Origin: Paenibacillus sp. Marseille-Q4541
GTDB lineage: Bacteria; Bacillota; Bacilli; Paenibacillales; Paenibacillaceae
Reading direction: 5' to 3'
Assembly (NCBI RefSeq): GCF_018310695.1
Contig: NZ_JAGXCY010000020.1
Coordinates: forward strand, 26,788 to 90,787
Length of the DNA: 64,000 nt
The notes beneath the pieces were generated by a model. That model made no database searches and was not told where the DNA came from. It worked only from the letters and a program-made list of their open reading frames with translations. Below are positions 17,578 through 26,537 of the stretch, piece after piece. Position 1 is the first letter of the stretch, and every line of letters begins with the position of its first letter. Both the position numbers and the translations under genes were made by a program.

Positions 17578-18356
17578 TACCTTTTTATAGGGACAAGTCC
17601 GTTCGGTAGCTCTCTGTCATGAATCCAAGCATCAACTATCTTGTTAAATAACTCAGGCTCGGAAAGAGATGCTCCATGACCAACGTTAGGTATGATAATA
17701 CCTTTACAATGTATAGTTTTGTCCATTAAGTCTAATACGGATTTCTTCATCATTTTTTTCTCTTGATCACCAACCGTAATTAAGATTTTTGATTTAGACC
17801 TACTGAAGTCTTTCGGTATACTAAAAGACATGTTTTCTTCTAGAATGTTAATAAGAGTGTTACGTTCCATATTATTTGTTTCTTTATAATACGTCTCAAA
17901 CATTTGTTCACTAATGTATAACTGTTTTGCTTGAAGCTTCGAAAAGGTTCGATTTTTTGTTAGCCTATAAGTTAACCAGATAGTAGGTTTAATTATTTTA
18001 TTAGCTAATGGAATAGGTCTAACAAGTGCACTATTTAATATTGCATAATCTACTATATCTGTGTTCATACTTAGTATTTTAATAGCTACTTGTGCACCTA
18101 AAGAAAATCCGATGAGAATAACTTTTTTACCTTGTGCCTTAGTTAGAATCAAACTTAATATTTCTTCAGCAGTATGATGAATAGAAAAGTCCGTGCTGGA
18201 ACTTAAGCCATGTCCAGGTAGGTCTGGAACTAAACAATGGTAATCTTTAAAGTATTGAATTTGTTGTTCCCACATCCAACCACTTACTCCTCCCCCATGT
18301 AAGAAAACGATGAGAGAAGCTTCTGTATTTCCTGACTCTTTATAATATAACTTCAA
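17577..18356 (-). CDS. alpha/beta hydrolase
   Basis: A 259-residue alpha/beta-fold hydrolase. The oxyanion HGGG is at about residues 20-23, the nucleophile elbow GFSLGA near 91-96, and the catalytic His in NVGHGASL near 228. It would hydrolyse an ester or similar bond; substrate unknown. Start is TTG at 18356, ten bases after AAAGGTG. The final residues (ELPNGLVPIKR) look unlike the family and coincide with a GNAT remnant, so the C-terminus may have been altered by a deletion. Confidence 0.8.
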   Translation of the reverse strand: MKLYYKESGNTEASLIVFLHGGGVSGWMWEQQIQYFKDYHCLVPDLPGHGLSSSTDFSIHHTAEEILSLILTKAQGKKVILIGFSLGAQVAIKILSMNTDIVDYAILNSALVRPIPLANKIIKPTIWLTYRLTKNRTFSKLQAKQLYISEQMFETYYKETNNMERNTLINILEENMSFSIPKDFSRSKSKILITVGDQEKKMMKKSVLDLMDKTIHCKGIIIPNVGHGASLSEPELFNKIVDAWIHDRELPNGLVPIKR

Positions 18357-18460
18357 TGGAATTCACACCTTTACTTCTTCGCTTAGTGCTTCTTTATTAG
18401 GCTTCCTGCTAAAAATCAGACCCCCAGCATAAATTCGAAGTTAGCGAAGAACTCCTTTAA

Positions 18461-18553
18461 TTACTTTGAAGTAAGTTGTAACTCTTCTTTATAACCATTC
18501 CATTCAACTTTTACATTGATTTTCGAATCTTTCGGCGGAAGAGCACCATTTCC
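18461..18553 (-). pseudogene. C-terminal fragment of a secreted or lipoprotein-type gene
   Basis: About 30 codons ending in TAA encode GNGALPPKDSKINVKVEWNG and a short tail, with a stop immediately upstream and no start. The pattern is that of the end of a small beta-rich extracellular protein. It is a gene remnant between the hydrolase and the lipoprotein genes. Confidence 0.4.
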
Positions 18554-18639
18554 CTATATTCTTGATTATATCGTACCATCTACTAATCTAACCCCCACAT
18601 TCTTCAACGAATGTTCGTTGTTAGTTGATTTTTTATTTC

Positions 18640-19047
18640 TTAGAACTCTTTTCCAAATTGCTCTTCAAATAATGCTCTAATGAGCTCTGTAAATTCAGTG
18701 TTTGTCTTGTAATAAATTTCATTAATTTGATTTGGTATAAATCCTAACTTGATTTCGTCTCCTTCATAAAGACTTATTCCATAAACATAACCGACTCTTC
18801 CTTCTTGATTATCATCAGGTGTTAATTCTATATCCTTAATTTTACTAATCCATTGTTCTATTACTACTTGTTCTTCTATAACTTTCCTTTCCCCAGAAGA
18901 TCCATCCAATAATTCAATTTTATCTATCTCTGAGATGTTTCCTGGATAGGCTTCAGACAATGAAATCTCATTCAAAAAAACGGGGTTTGGTTTATTCGCA
19001 CAACCTGTTATTACGATCACTAGAAAAAATACAATCACTCGTTTCAA
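18640..19047 (-). CDS. small lipoprotein, 135 aa
   Basis: A signal peptide with lipobox VITGC (Cys about residue 16) is followed by a beta-rich domain. The start is TTG at 19047 directly after an excellent GGGAGGTG. The mature part contains IDKIELLDGSSGER and YVYGISLYEGDEIKLGF, which suggest a small beta-sandwich. It should be anchored to the outer face of the membrane. Function unknown. Gene remnants lie on both sides. Confidence 0.7.
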   Translation of the reverse strand: MKRVIVFFLVIVITGCANKPNPVFLNEISLSEAYPGNISEIDKIELLDGSSGERKVIEEQVVIEQWISKIKDIELTPDDNQEGRVGYVYGISLYEGDEIKLGFIPNQINEIYYKTNTEFTELIRALFEEQFGKEF

Positions 19048-19086
19048 AAAATCACCTCCCGTTTCACTTTATGTTTCTTCTTCCCT

Positions 19087-19346
19087 TTATTTATACTGTA
19101 GAATTTGTATTGTAGGTTTGGTCATTAGTAGGAAAGTGTTTATTGCTTCATCTTCATCAAAAATAATCTTTAATGATTCTCTATCTTTGTATTTTTCAAC
19201 TTTTAGCCCTTTTACGTTCTCGAATTTCAGTTCGTAAATGGTTCTAGTATTGATTCTTAAATTTATATAAATCGTGTGATATGCTGGTTCAATCCAGCAT
19301 TCTATGGGTTCATAGCCTTCAATTCCTCTCGACTGATATTAATAAG
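19087..19346 (-). pseudogene. C-terminal fragment of an unknown protein
   Basis: An open stretch of about 80 codons ends in TAA and contains EGYEPIECWIEPAYHTIY and KVEKYKDRESLKIIFDED. There is no start: an in-frame stop lies just before the readable part. The soluble, charged character resembles small immunity-type proteins, but I cannot name a family. Most likely the 3' part of a decayed gene. Confidence 0.4.
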
Positions 19347-19403
19347 ATAATTGTTATGTTAGGCTTGGTACTTAAATCGTTGTCACACCACTTTTCACTT
19401 TGA

Positions 19404-19507
19404 CTATTCTTTTTCTTCTATGACAATATCCCCTTCTCCTAAAGGTACTTCAAACCCTGTTAAGATTGAAGATAATAATAATTTTTTATTGTAAATACAG
19501 CGTTGGC
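19404..19507 (-). pseudogene. C-terminal fragment of an unknown protein
   Basis: A short frame ending in TAG reads LLSSILTGFEVPLGEGDIVI and a Glu/Lys-rich tail. The upstream continuation appears in another frame, so at least one frameshift has occurred. With the fragments at 18461 and 19087 it fills 18.4-19.5 kb with gene debris. The stretch 19508-19691 holds only the upstream region of the acetate transporter gene. Confidence 0.3.
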
Positions 19508-19691
19508 ATCAAATCGATGGGTCCGATTGCAAAGACGTTCATGAAAATTTTTGATGTTATTTTCTGAAATACGGTGAATTTCCATAAATTTCACTTACAC
19601 GTTTGCTGTGACTGTGATATGATTTCCAAGGCCCTCAGAATGGTGAATTCATCTGATAGCCTTATCTACTTGCATAACTACTGGAGGAACT

Positions 19692-20321
19692 ATGACAACA
19701 CAATCAAAGCAATCGGTACAAATTATTACAGCTGATCCAAGCGGAATCGGCCTATTTGGTCTGGCTATAGTTACGCTTGTCGCATCTTCGCAGAAGCTTG
19801 GTCTCACAACAGGCCTTAGCTTCGTTATCCCTTGGGCTATTTTTCTTGGTGCACTAGCCCAGATTTTCGCAGCTATTCAAGATGCCAAGCATAATAATAC
19901 ATTTGGAATGACGGCCTTTGCTGCCTACGGCTTCTTCTGGCTTGCGGTCGCTACCAGCTGGTTAATGAAGCTGGGTGCCTTTGGTCCTCTTCTGTCCGCT
20001 GACATAGATGGAAAGCAGCTCGGCTTCGCCTTTTTAGGTTATTTGATATTCACGTTATTCATGACTATCGGTGCCATGGAAACGAACAAAGTACTGTTTA
20101 TTATCTTTGTGTTAATTGATTTTCTTTTCTTAGGATTAACATTGGACGCTTTTGGAGTCGCACCGCATGTATTCCATACCATCGCAGCATATGCTGAAAT
20201 GGGTATTGCTATCGTATCTCTATATGGTTGCGGCGCATCTGTTCTTAACGTTCATTTCGGACGCCGTTTCCTTCCTATTGGTGCGCCATTTGGTATCTTC
20301 AAGGACCATACGGACAAATAA
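19692..20321 (+). CDS. acetate uptake transporter (AceTr/SatP, GPR1-FUN34-YaaH family)
   Basis: A 209-residue membrane protein with six predicted helices and the N-terminal family motif in the form DPSGIGLFGLA. Family members form hexameric channels that take up acetate or succinate. Strand is opposite to its neighbours. ATG follows CTGGAGGA. A strong terminator lies 22 bases after the stop, so it is a single-gene unit. Confidence 0.85.
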   Translation: MTTQSKQSVQIITADPSGIGLFGLAIVTLVASSQKLGLTTGLSFVIPWAIFLGALAQIFAAIQDAKHNNTFGMTAFAAYGFFWLAVATSWLMKLGAFGPLLSADIDGKQLGFAFLGYLIFTLFMTIGAMETNKVLFIIFVLIDFLFLGLTLDAFGVAPHVFHTIAAYAEMGIAIVSLYGCGASVLNVHFGRRFLPIGAPFGIFKDHTDK

Positions 20322-20342
20322 ATTTTCTGAATAATTTAAAAT

Positions 20343-20384
20343 AAAGCCCTGATAGATCAAGCTTTTTGATCTCATCAGGGCTTT
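20343..20384. terminator. bidirectional rho-independent terminator
   Basis: AAAGCCCTGAT...ATCAGGGCTTT, with an inner GATCAA/TTGATC pairing and TTATTTTTATTTT on the plus side. It serves the acetate transporter and, from the other side, the small ORF at 20389-20484. Confidence 0.85.
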
Positions 20385-20388
20385 ATTT

Positions 20389-20484
20389 TTATTTTGTCAG
20401 CGATTGCTTAACATGCTCCGGTACACGGTTAGACATACCAATATTATTCAAATCATAATTAAAAGTAACATTCGTTATTTTCAT
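20389..20484 (-). CDS. small ORF, 31 aa
   Basis: ATG is six bases after GGAAGTG. The peptide MKITNVTFNYDLNNIGMSNR and its basic tail end directly at the bidirectional terminator, as expected of a transcribed small gene. No family recognised. It may encode a short regulatory or structural peptide. Confidence 0.4.
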   Translation of the reverse strand: MKITNVTFNYDLNNIGMSNRVPEHVKQSLTK

Positions 20485-20550
20485 CTAATCACTTCCTTGT
20501 TCTTCATATTTCCGAGAATCTCATATTGAGCTGTGTTTTACACTAAAAAA

Positions 20551-20570
20551 GCCCCCGGTTTCCCGGAGGC
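20551..20570 (-). terminator. rho-independent terminator of ridA
   Basis: GCCTCCGG / CCGGGGGC stem with a GAAA tetraloop and six T on the minus strand, 14 bases beyond the ridA stop. It ends the yheO-patB-nhaC-ridA unit. Confidence 0.85.
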
Positions 20571-20583
20571 TCATAAATACTAT

Positions 20584-20967
20584 TTATTTTACCGCGATAA
20601 CTTCAATCTCCACAAGTCCGTCCTTCGGCAGCTTCGCAACCTGAACGGCGCTACGTGCCGGATAAGGCTCAGCAAAGAAAGTGGCATATACTTCATTAAC
20701 AGTCTGGAAATCGTTCATATCTTTTAGAAATACTGTCGTCTTCACTACATGCTCCATGCCATACCCTGCGGCTTCCAAAATCGCATTCACATTAGCTAGT
20801 GATTGCTTAGCTTGCTCCGATACAGAATCGGGAAATTCTCCTGCAGCATTCATTCCAAGTTGCCCGGAAGTAATAATCATATTACCAAATTGTACTGCTT
20901 GTGAATAAGGCCCTATAGCCCCCGGAGCGTTTGGAGTTGCGATTGTTTTTCTCTCTTGTTCTGTCAT
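20584..20967 (-). CDS. ridA: RidA family enamine/imine deaminase
   Basis: A 127-residue protein with the full RidA pattern: GPYSQAV at the N-terminus, SGQLGM, the catalytic Arg in PARSAVQVAKLP (about 104-115) and the late Glu in VEIEVIAV. It hydrolyses reactive enamines such as 2-aminoacrylate that PLP enzymes release. Its place behind a cystathionine beta-lyase-type PLP gene fits that job well. ATG follows AAGGGAGAG. Last gene of the operon. Confidence 0.9.
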   Translation of the reverse strand: MTEQERKTIATPNAPGAIGPYSQAVQFGNMIITSGQLGMNAAGEFPDSVSEQAKQSLANVNAILEAAGYGMEHVVKTTVFLKDMNDFQTVNEVYATFFAEPYPARSAVQVAKLPKDGLVEIEVIAVK

Positions 20968-21046
20968 ATACGTTCTCTCCCTTTATCCACGCATTGATGC
21001 GCATTATAATTATTATTTTCTCAATTGGGTGTACAGCACACCCATT

Positions 21047-22534
21047 TTATAATGATTCAGCTGCTTTTACATCATCATACTCCTTCAGCATTTCCTGTTG
21101 CTGCTCTGGAGTCAACTTAGTGATTCCAAAGCCTGTGAAGCCCCAGATTGTCGCGAAGATAATACCTGTCCAGCACAAGGTTGCCCAAGGTAGATATGAA
21201 AGAGTTGAGACCCCCAAGGTTCCAGCCATATAAGCCCCTGCCGCAGTCCATGGTAAAATAGGTTCAACAATGGATGCAGAGTCTTCAATCGTTCGGCCAA
21301 GGTTCTTCGGATGCAGACCTCGGCGGATATACGCCTCACGAAGCATTTCACCAGGCATTAGGATCGATACCTGCCCATTGCTTGTTACCCCAATCATGGT
21401 CAAACCGGTAGCAATTGTAGCCAAAATCAGCGATCCTGTTGAGCGCACATACTTCAGAATCTTATTTACGATTAATTCCAGAGATTTTGTCAGCGAAATC
21501 GTACCAGCAAACGTAATGGCACAGAAACAAATCAGCAATGTACCCATCATAGAGTTCATTCCACCGCGATTTAGAAGGCGAGGAATATCTGGAATCACTG
21601 CTGCCGCGTCAAAACCTTGAACGTTAACCATAGCCACATCAAAACCATTAATAACGGAAGTAATTACATCATGCAGTGTGAATCCTTGAAAAATCATACC
21701 ATTAGCCATCGCTACAAAAGAGGAAAAGAGCATAACCGGGATGGTAGGCTTTTTGCGAATCGACCCATACAGAACAATTAATACCGGAAGAAGTAATAGC
21801 AAGTTCCAGTCAAACACCGTGCTGAGCGTGTCCATAATGGTGATAACCTTCTCAGGAATAGCCATACCGGCCCCATCGGTATTGAATCCGGTGATCAGGA
21901 AGATCGTTCCGGCGACGATAAATGAGGGTACTGTCGTATACAGCACATGACCAATATGTTCATACAGGTTAACTCCCGTTGACAGCGCTGCCAAATTCGT
22001 TGTATCTGATAATGGTGATAGCTTGTCGCCAAAATAGGCTCCCGCTACGATTGCACCGGCAACAGCGGCTAGGTTTGCATCAAGTCCAGCTCCTACCCCC
22101 ATAAACGCTACCCCGATCGTACCTGCTGATCCCCAAGAAGTACCTGTACACAAAGAGACAATGGAAGTGACAATGAATGCTGTAATCAGCAAAAATTGCG
22201 GATTAATAATTTCAAGCCCGTAATAGATCATCATCGGAATCGTACCGCCGATCATCCAAGCGCCAATCATAAATCCGACCGTGATCAGGATCAAGATAGC
22301 TGGCATTGTCTTGGCAATCTTCTGCGCAATCGAACCCATAATGTCGTCATAGTTGTAACCCAGCTTTATGGCGATGATTCCGGCAACCACGGTGGACAAA
22401 ATGATTAACGGTTCAGGTGGCAATTCGAATAGAACATATCCTAAACATAACAGCAGAATCATGGTAACAATCGGTAATAAAGCTAAAAACAGAGTAGGTT
22501 GCTTAACCGTCTTTTCCTTACTTGGCTTAGCCAT
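21047..22534 (-). CDS. nhaC: Na+/H+ antiporter of the NhaC family
   Basis: A 495-residue integral membrane protein with about twelve hydrophobic segments and NhaC-type motifs such as CTGTSWGSAGTIGVA and GAYFGDKLSPLSDTTNL. Family members exchange Na+ (or malate/Na-lactate) for protons. ATG follows AGGGGG. It lies 38 bases after the PatB/MalY gene and before ridA. Because the neighbours are amino-acid enzymes, transport of an amino- or organic-acid substrate instead of Na+ alone is possible. Confidence 0.88.
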   Translation of the reverse strand: MAKPSKEKTVKQPTLFLALLPIVTMILLLCLGYVLFELPPEPLIILSTVVAGIIAIKLGYNYDDIMGSIAQKIAKTMPAILILITVGFMIGAWMIGGTIPMMIYYGLEIINPQFLLITAFIVTSIVSLCTGTSWGSAGTIGVAFMGVGAGLDANLAAVAGAIVAGAYFGDKLSPLSDTTNLAALSTGVNLYEHIGHVLYTTVPSFIVAGTIFLITGFNTDGAGMAIPEKVITIMDTLSTVFDWNLLLLLPVLIVLYGSIRKKPTIPVMLFSSFVAMANGMIFQGFTLHDVITSVINGFDVAMVNVQGFDAAAVIPDIPRLLNRGGMNSMMGTLLICFCAITFAGTISLTKSLELIVNKILKYVRSTGSLILATIATGLTMIGVTSNGQVSILMPGEMLREAYIRRGLHPKNLGRTIEDSASIVEPILPWTAAGAYMAGTLGVSTLSYLPWATLCWTGIIFATIWGFTGFGITKLTPEQQQEMLKEYDDVKAAESL

Positions 22535-22572
22535 TTAAGGTTCCCCCTATCGATGATGTAAGAAATTATCTG

Positions 22573-23742
22573 TTACTTAAAAGGGTAATTGCTCGCCATT
22601 CGCTCAAAAGCCTCTTGCAATAATGCCCTAGGAGCACCGAGATTCAGGCGAATAAATCCTTCACCGTCCGCGCCAAAGGACGAACCAAAGCTTACGCTAA
22701 CCCGGCTTTTATTTTGAATCCATTCAATTAAATCGCTTTCATTTCTGCTTAGGGCTGTACAATCTACCCACAATAGATAGGTTCCTTCTGCTCTCACAAT
22801 TTTCAGTTCAGGCATATGCTCAGCAAAAAAATCTTCCGTAAATGAAATATTGTCCGTAATATAAGTTCGAAGCTCCGTCAGCCAATCATCACACTCCGTA
22901 TATGCAACCTCCAGAGCAGGGATGGCAAAAAAAGTAGGATTATGAATGCCAGCCTGTCGTAACCCATATTGGAATTGCTCCCTTAACTGCTTGTTTGGGA
23001 TAACAATATTAGCGATTTCAAGACTTGCTAAGTTAAAGGTTTTGCCTGGCGAAGTGCAAATGATGGACCGCTCCGCGATCTGTTCTGACAATTTCGCGAT
23101 AATGGTATGCTCATGTCCTTCGTGAATAAAATCGGCATGAATGTCATCTGATACGAGCAATGCATCATAACGAATGCAGAGGTCAGCTATACGTTCTAAA
23201 TCCATCTTTGTCCATACACGCCCTGTCGGGTTATGCGGAGAGATTAACAGAACCATCTTAACCCCTGCCTTCATCTGGCGTTCCATATCATCAAAGTCGA
23301 TTTCATATCGACCATCCCTAAGCAGCAACGGATTTTCTACGAGTTTTCTGTCATTGATTTCAACAGCATTAGCGATGGGTTGATAGGCCGGAGTATGCAT
23401 TAAAATTCGGTCACCGGGTTCTGTAAATCTCTCGATTATAACCGATACTGCCTGTACAATCCGCGGGCAGAACACGATCCATTCTTGCGGTACATCCCAT
23501 CCGTAAGCTTTATCAAGCCACTGCTGTACGACCTTATAATAAGGAGGGAACGGATCGGTATATCCGTAGATTCCGTGCCGTGCCATCTCGCTCACCTTAT
23601 TTACGACTTGCGGGGGCGCTTGTATATCCATATCTGCAACAGAGAGAACGATCATATCATCCCCTAAGCTGTTTACAACCCCGTCCCACTTCGCGCTATT
23701 GGTGCCAATTCTACTAATCACTTGATCAAAGTTATAACTCAT
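22573..23742 (-). CDS. patB: PLP-dependent C-S lyase / aminotransferase (PatB/MalY family)
   Basis: A 389-residue fold-type I PLP enzyme. The lysine that binds PLP is in SPGKTFNLA (about residue 234), with ISPHNPTGRVW and SDDIHADF giving the Asn and Asp/Tyr cofactor contacts and an Arg in FIRLNLGAPR near the end. Expected reaction: beta-elimination of cystathionine or cysteine conjugates to pyruvate, ammonia and a thiol. RidA, encoded two genes on, would remove the aminoacrylate made. ATG follows AAGGTGAG. Confidence 0.85.
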   Translation of the reverse strand: MSYNFDQVISRIGTNSAKWDGVVNSLGDDMIVLSVADMDIQAPPQVVNKVSEMARHGIYGYTDPFPPYYKVVQQWLDKAYGWDVPQEWIVFCPRIVQAVSVIIERFTEPGDRILMHTPAYQPIANAVEINDRKLVENPLLLRDGRYEIDFDDMERQMKAGVKMVLLISPHNPTGRVWTKMDLERIADLCIRYDALLVSDDIHADFIHEGHEHTIIAKLSEQIAERSIICTSPGKTFNLASLEIANIVIPNKQLREQFQYGLRQAGIHNPTFFAIPALEVAYTECDDWLTELRTYITDNISFTEDFFAEHMPELKIVRAEGTYLLWVDCTALSRNESDLIEWIQNKSRVSVSFGSSFGADGEGFIRLNLGAPRALLQEAFERMASNYPFK

Positions 23743-23782
23743 GGTCTCACCTTCTTGTTTTTCTATCTAGACCTCTACTTTA

Positions 23783-24463
23783 TTATTTCAGCTTTTGTAA
23801 ATAGCGGTAAACCGTAGGTTCCGATATCGATAAAGCAGTTGCTACCTGCGAGACGCCGCCTTTCAGCAAGAAAACTCCAAGCTCATTTAACTCGCGGACA
23901 ACCTCAATCTTCTCCTGCGACGACAAACGTTCCGGCGGAATTTTTAATTTACCAATGACTGAAGATATCATATGCTGCAGCAAATCATCCGCATTCCCTT
24001 GCAGATACTCTGTTGTTTGCTTTTCTTCCTTCGACGTTTCAGCAGCAGGCATTACATATGGATTAGGTCCTCCCTGTAAAATATGTTGAACCCATTCAGC
24101 TGCTACTTCCATATGTGTAACGTCAATATTCAGACACAGCAGGCCAACCAGCTTATTCTGATCATTCTTTATATAGTAGGTAGACGAGCGAAAGCTCTGA
24201 CCGAATTTGCCTGATGCTTTGTAGTTAGCAATATACTGTTCCTCATGATAAGCCTCGGATTTGAGAATTTTTAGGACAAGATCAGTGGATGCATCGCCTA
24301 CTTCACGTCCACTAATATAACCGTTCTCAATAAAAACAATGGAATGCTCCGGATCACTGATATCATGCACGACGACTTCACATTTAGGTCCTATAATTGC
24401 CGCAATGAATGAAGCGATCGGAAAAAACCTCTCAAGATACTGCCGATTCTCACTCCCCATCAA
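23783..24463 (-). CDS. YheO-like PAS / helix-turn-helix transcriptional regulator
   Basis: A 226-residue protein: N-terminal YheO-like PAS domain (LERFFPIASFIAAIIGPKCE, HDISDPEHS) and a C-terminal helix-turn-helix with VSQVATALSISEPTVYRYLQ at the end. It heads the operon with patB, nhaC and ridA and probably controls it in response to an amino acid or related ligand. Two in-frame starts (TTG and ATG) lie behind GAAAGGAG. The 24464-24560 promoter region is very AT-rich and contains TAAAACGCTTTCAA, a weak cre-like match. Confidence 0.8.
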   Translation of the reverse strand: MMGSENRQYLERFFPIASFIAAIIGPKCEVVVHDISDPEHSIVFIENGYISGREVGDASTDLVLKILKSEAYHEEQYIANYKASGKFGQSFRSSTYYIKNDQNKLVGLLCLNIDVTHMEVAAEWVQHILQGGPNPYVMPAAETSKEEKQTTEYLQGNADDLLQHMISSVIGKLKIPPERLSSQEKIEVVRELNELGVFLLKGGVSQVATALSISEPTVYRYLQKLK

Positions 24464-24683
24464 TTTGGACTCCTTTCTCTGTATTCAACAATATAATTTT
24501 TTATTGTATAAATAATAAATTATTATCTTGATAAAATAATATCACAACTGTAAAACGCTTTCAACTTTTTTTGTTGATGATCGTAATTTATAAAGAAAAA
24601 GCCTCCACGGTCACTTCTGTGACACGTGCAAGCTACTTACGAGAGTTATATACTAATCTTATATGATCTGTCTTCTTGATTTA

Positions 24684-25196
24684 CTATCCTACCTGTTCAT
24701 TATCTCTCAATGTAAAATATAGAAGATTGTCTTTCAAATCTTTCTCTTCATTAAATCCGATCTTCTTTAAAAGTTTCTGTGATGGGACATTTTTAATTTC
24801 AGTTATCGCTTCAATATAATGGAGTCTCATCGAATCAAATCCAATTCGTATCACCTTCAATAATGCCTCCTGCATTAGCCCCTTTCCCCAATACTGTGGC
24901 GACAAATCAAAACCTATTTCGGCTTTAGATTCTTGATTCTCTGTAGACCAGCAATGAAAACCGCATGTACCTATAAGTTCATTATTTTCTTTATTAAATA
25001 ATCCGTACCTACAGCCAGAATCATTAATATGAAAAGCAATAATTTCCCTAACTTCCTCTATGTTTTTACATACATCGATATCCATGAATTCCGTTACTTC
25101 CGGATATGAAAAATGTCTATATACTGCTTCAATATCATCTAGAGTTAGTTCTCGTATGAATAGTCTTTCCGTTTCAATATTCGGGTATTGAATCAT
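24684..25196 (-). CDS. GNAT acetyltransferase (RimJ/RimL type)
   Basis: A 170-residue protein with the RimJ/RimL layout: ETERLFIREL at the start, IGTCGFHCW in the central strand, motif A near LSPQYWGKGLMQEAL (about 103-117), and NVPSQKLLKKIGF at the end. It acetylates an amine of unknown identity (protein N-terminus, peptide or drug). Preceded by a good ribosome binding site and followed by about 200 bases without a gene. The SDR gene upstream ends 52 bases away. Confidence 0.85.
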   Translation of the reverse strand: MIQYPNIETERLFIRELTLDDIEAVYRHFSYPEVTEFMDIDVCKNIEEVREIIAFHINDSGCRYGLFNKENNELIGTCGFHCWSTENQESKAEIGFDLSPQYWGKGLMQEALLKVIRIGFDSMRLHYIEAITEIKNVPSQKLLKKIGFNEEKDLKDNLLYFTLRDNEQVG

Positions 25197-25248
25197 AAGT
25201 TGCCACCCCTACCCTCTTTTAGTTATGTCTGTTAGATTTTTGAGTTCA

Positions 25249-26037
25249 TTAACCTCTCTGAAATCCACCTTCTGAGTGAATGACTTGTCCAGTTACCCAC
25301 TCCGCTTCGTCACTTGCAAGAAAAGTAATGAATCGCGCTGCATCTTGAGGCAATCCTATTCTACCCTTTGGAGATTTAGTCAAAATGTAATCTTTTACGT
25401 CATCACTCATCCATCCCGTATCCGTTGGACCTGGATTCACGGCATTTACTGTAATTCCTTTCGAGGCTACTTCAGCCGACAACGTTAAAGTGAATGCATC
25501 AATAGCTCCTTTAGTAGCAGCATACGCTATATTACCAGCCATTGGCCCTAATGATTGACCAGAAGTTAAATTAATAATCCTTCCACCGCTGGAGTGGCTA
25601 AACCGACTAGCAAACTCTGCACTTAATAACATCGTTCCACGAATATTCACTTGGTAATGTTTATCAAGTACTTCAGCAGTTAATGTATCGTATCCTACGT
25701 CAACCGAATAGGTTGCATTGTTGATTAAAATTGATGGCTTCCCTAATTTTTCTTCAACTGCATCAAGTAACTTAGTAGGTGCTAATGTATCAGAAAGATC
25801 TAATTCAAACTTCTCACAACGTACACCGTATTCTATAATTTTATCTTGTAACAATTGAGGTTCATTGGAATTGATTCCCCAAGGCATCTCTCGGTCATAG
25901 CTAGTCCAATACGTAAAAAATACATCAATTCCTTGACTCGCCAATGCAGTACATATTGCTGCCCCAATGCCGCTAAGGCGAGAAGCACCCGTTACTATAG
26001 CTATTCTTCTTTTTGAAAATAAATCTTTTTCCTCCAT
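25249..26037 (-). CDS. short-chain dehydrogenase/reductase (SDR)
   Basis: A 262-residue classical SDR: cofactor motif TGASRLSGIG (about 17-26), NNAT, catalytic Ser in NLTSGQS, and YAATK (Tyr and Lys about 171-175), ending with the usual SEGGFQRG. It reduces or oxidises a carbonyl/alcohol with NAD(P)H. An extra segment after the second strand (FTYWTSYDREMPWG) sets it apart from FabG. ATG follows AAAGGAGG. A cassette-type palindrome lies 37 bases upstream. Confidence 0.88.
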   Translation of the reverse strand: MEEKDLFSKRRIAIVTGASRLSGIGAAICTALASQGIDVFFTYWTSYDREMPWGINSNEPQLLQDKIIEYGVRCEKFELDLSDTLAPTKLLDAVEEKLGKPSILINNATYSVDVGYDTLTAEVLDKHYQVNIRGTMLLSAEFASRFSHSSGGRIINLTSGQSLGPMAGNIAYAATKGAIDAFTLTLSAEVASKGITVNAVNPGPTDTGWMSDDVKDYILTKSPKGRIGLPQDAARFITFLASDEAEWVTGQVIHSEGGFQRG

Positions 26038-26073
26038 GATTTATTCCTCCTTTTTATAAGTTTGGGTAATTAT

Positions 26074-26227
26074 TTGTAACGTTTGGCATTCCTGACGTTC
26101 AGGCGACATAAGTGGTAGGGAACGGGTTAAAAGATTTAGACAGTTGAATGTATCCCCTGAGTTTTCTCCGAAGATTCCTGTTGGTGCCAAATGCACCTAC
26201 GCGACATGTATTAATGTTCTGTTAAAC
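26074..26227 (-). repeat. cassette palindrome copy (site s)
   Basis: Begins TTGTAACGTTTGGCATTCC and ends in a GTTAAAC box. The interior GAATGTATC...TTTTCTCCGAAGATTCCTGTTGGTG follows the copy at 60283-60438 closely. It ends inside the 3' end of the small ORF at 26211-26497 and begins 37 bases before the SDR gene, the position of an attC-type site between two minus-strand genes. Confidence 0.65.
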
Positions 26228-26497
26228 GGAGGTACTGCCTTCTTCGAACACCAATCCCAATAGTCGTTTGTAATTTTCGTAATCTCTTCAAAGAATCGTC
26301 ACAGAAACAAACTATATTAATAAATTCACCTTCTTGTTTTGCATCGGTAATTTCAAGTTCTAGGGCTGTTATTTTAGAGGTATCATAAGTAAAATAGTTA
26401 AACTCACTATCAATCATTTCTGCTAGATATTGAATATATACTGTATTGTTCCGTCATGAAGACTGCCAATAGCAGTTTTCATTTGAATGAGTATCAT
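26211..26497 (-). pseudogene. small gene with a frameshift
   Basis: ATG at 26497 with AAGGAG upstream opens a frame of 24 codons (MILIQMKTAIGSLHDGTIQY...) that stops. The reading continues in another frame as QYLAEM and a further 60 or so residues. A short imperfect duplication around the break (CAGTATAT ... CAATATCT) probably caused the shift. The last residues are encoded by cassette repeat. Encoded protein of about 95 residues, family unknown. Confidence 0.5.
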
Positions 26498-26537
26498 TTT
26501 TTTACTCCTTAGCTTCGCAGGACTTTCGTATACGATT

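Noticed and set aside
24551..24564. cre box before the yheO operon
   Set aside because: TAAAACGCTTTCAA fails at two conserved positions of the consensus; noted only in the gene entry.
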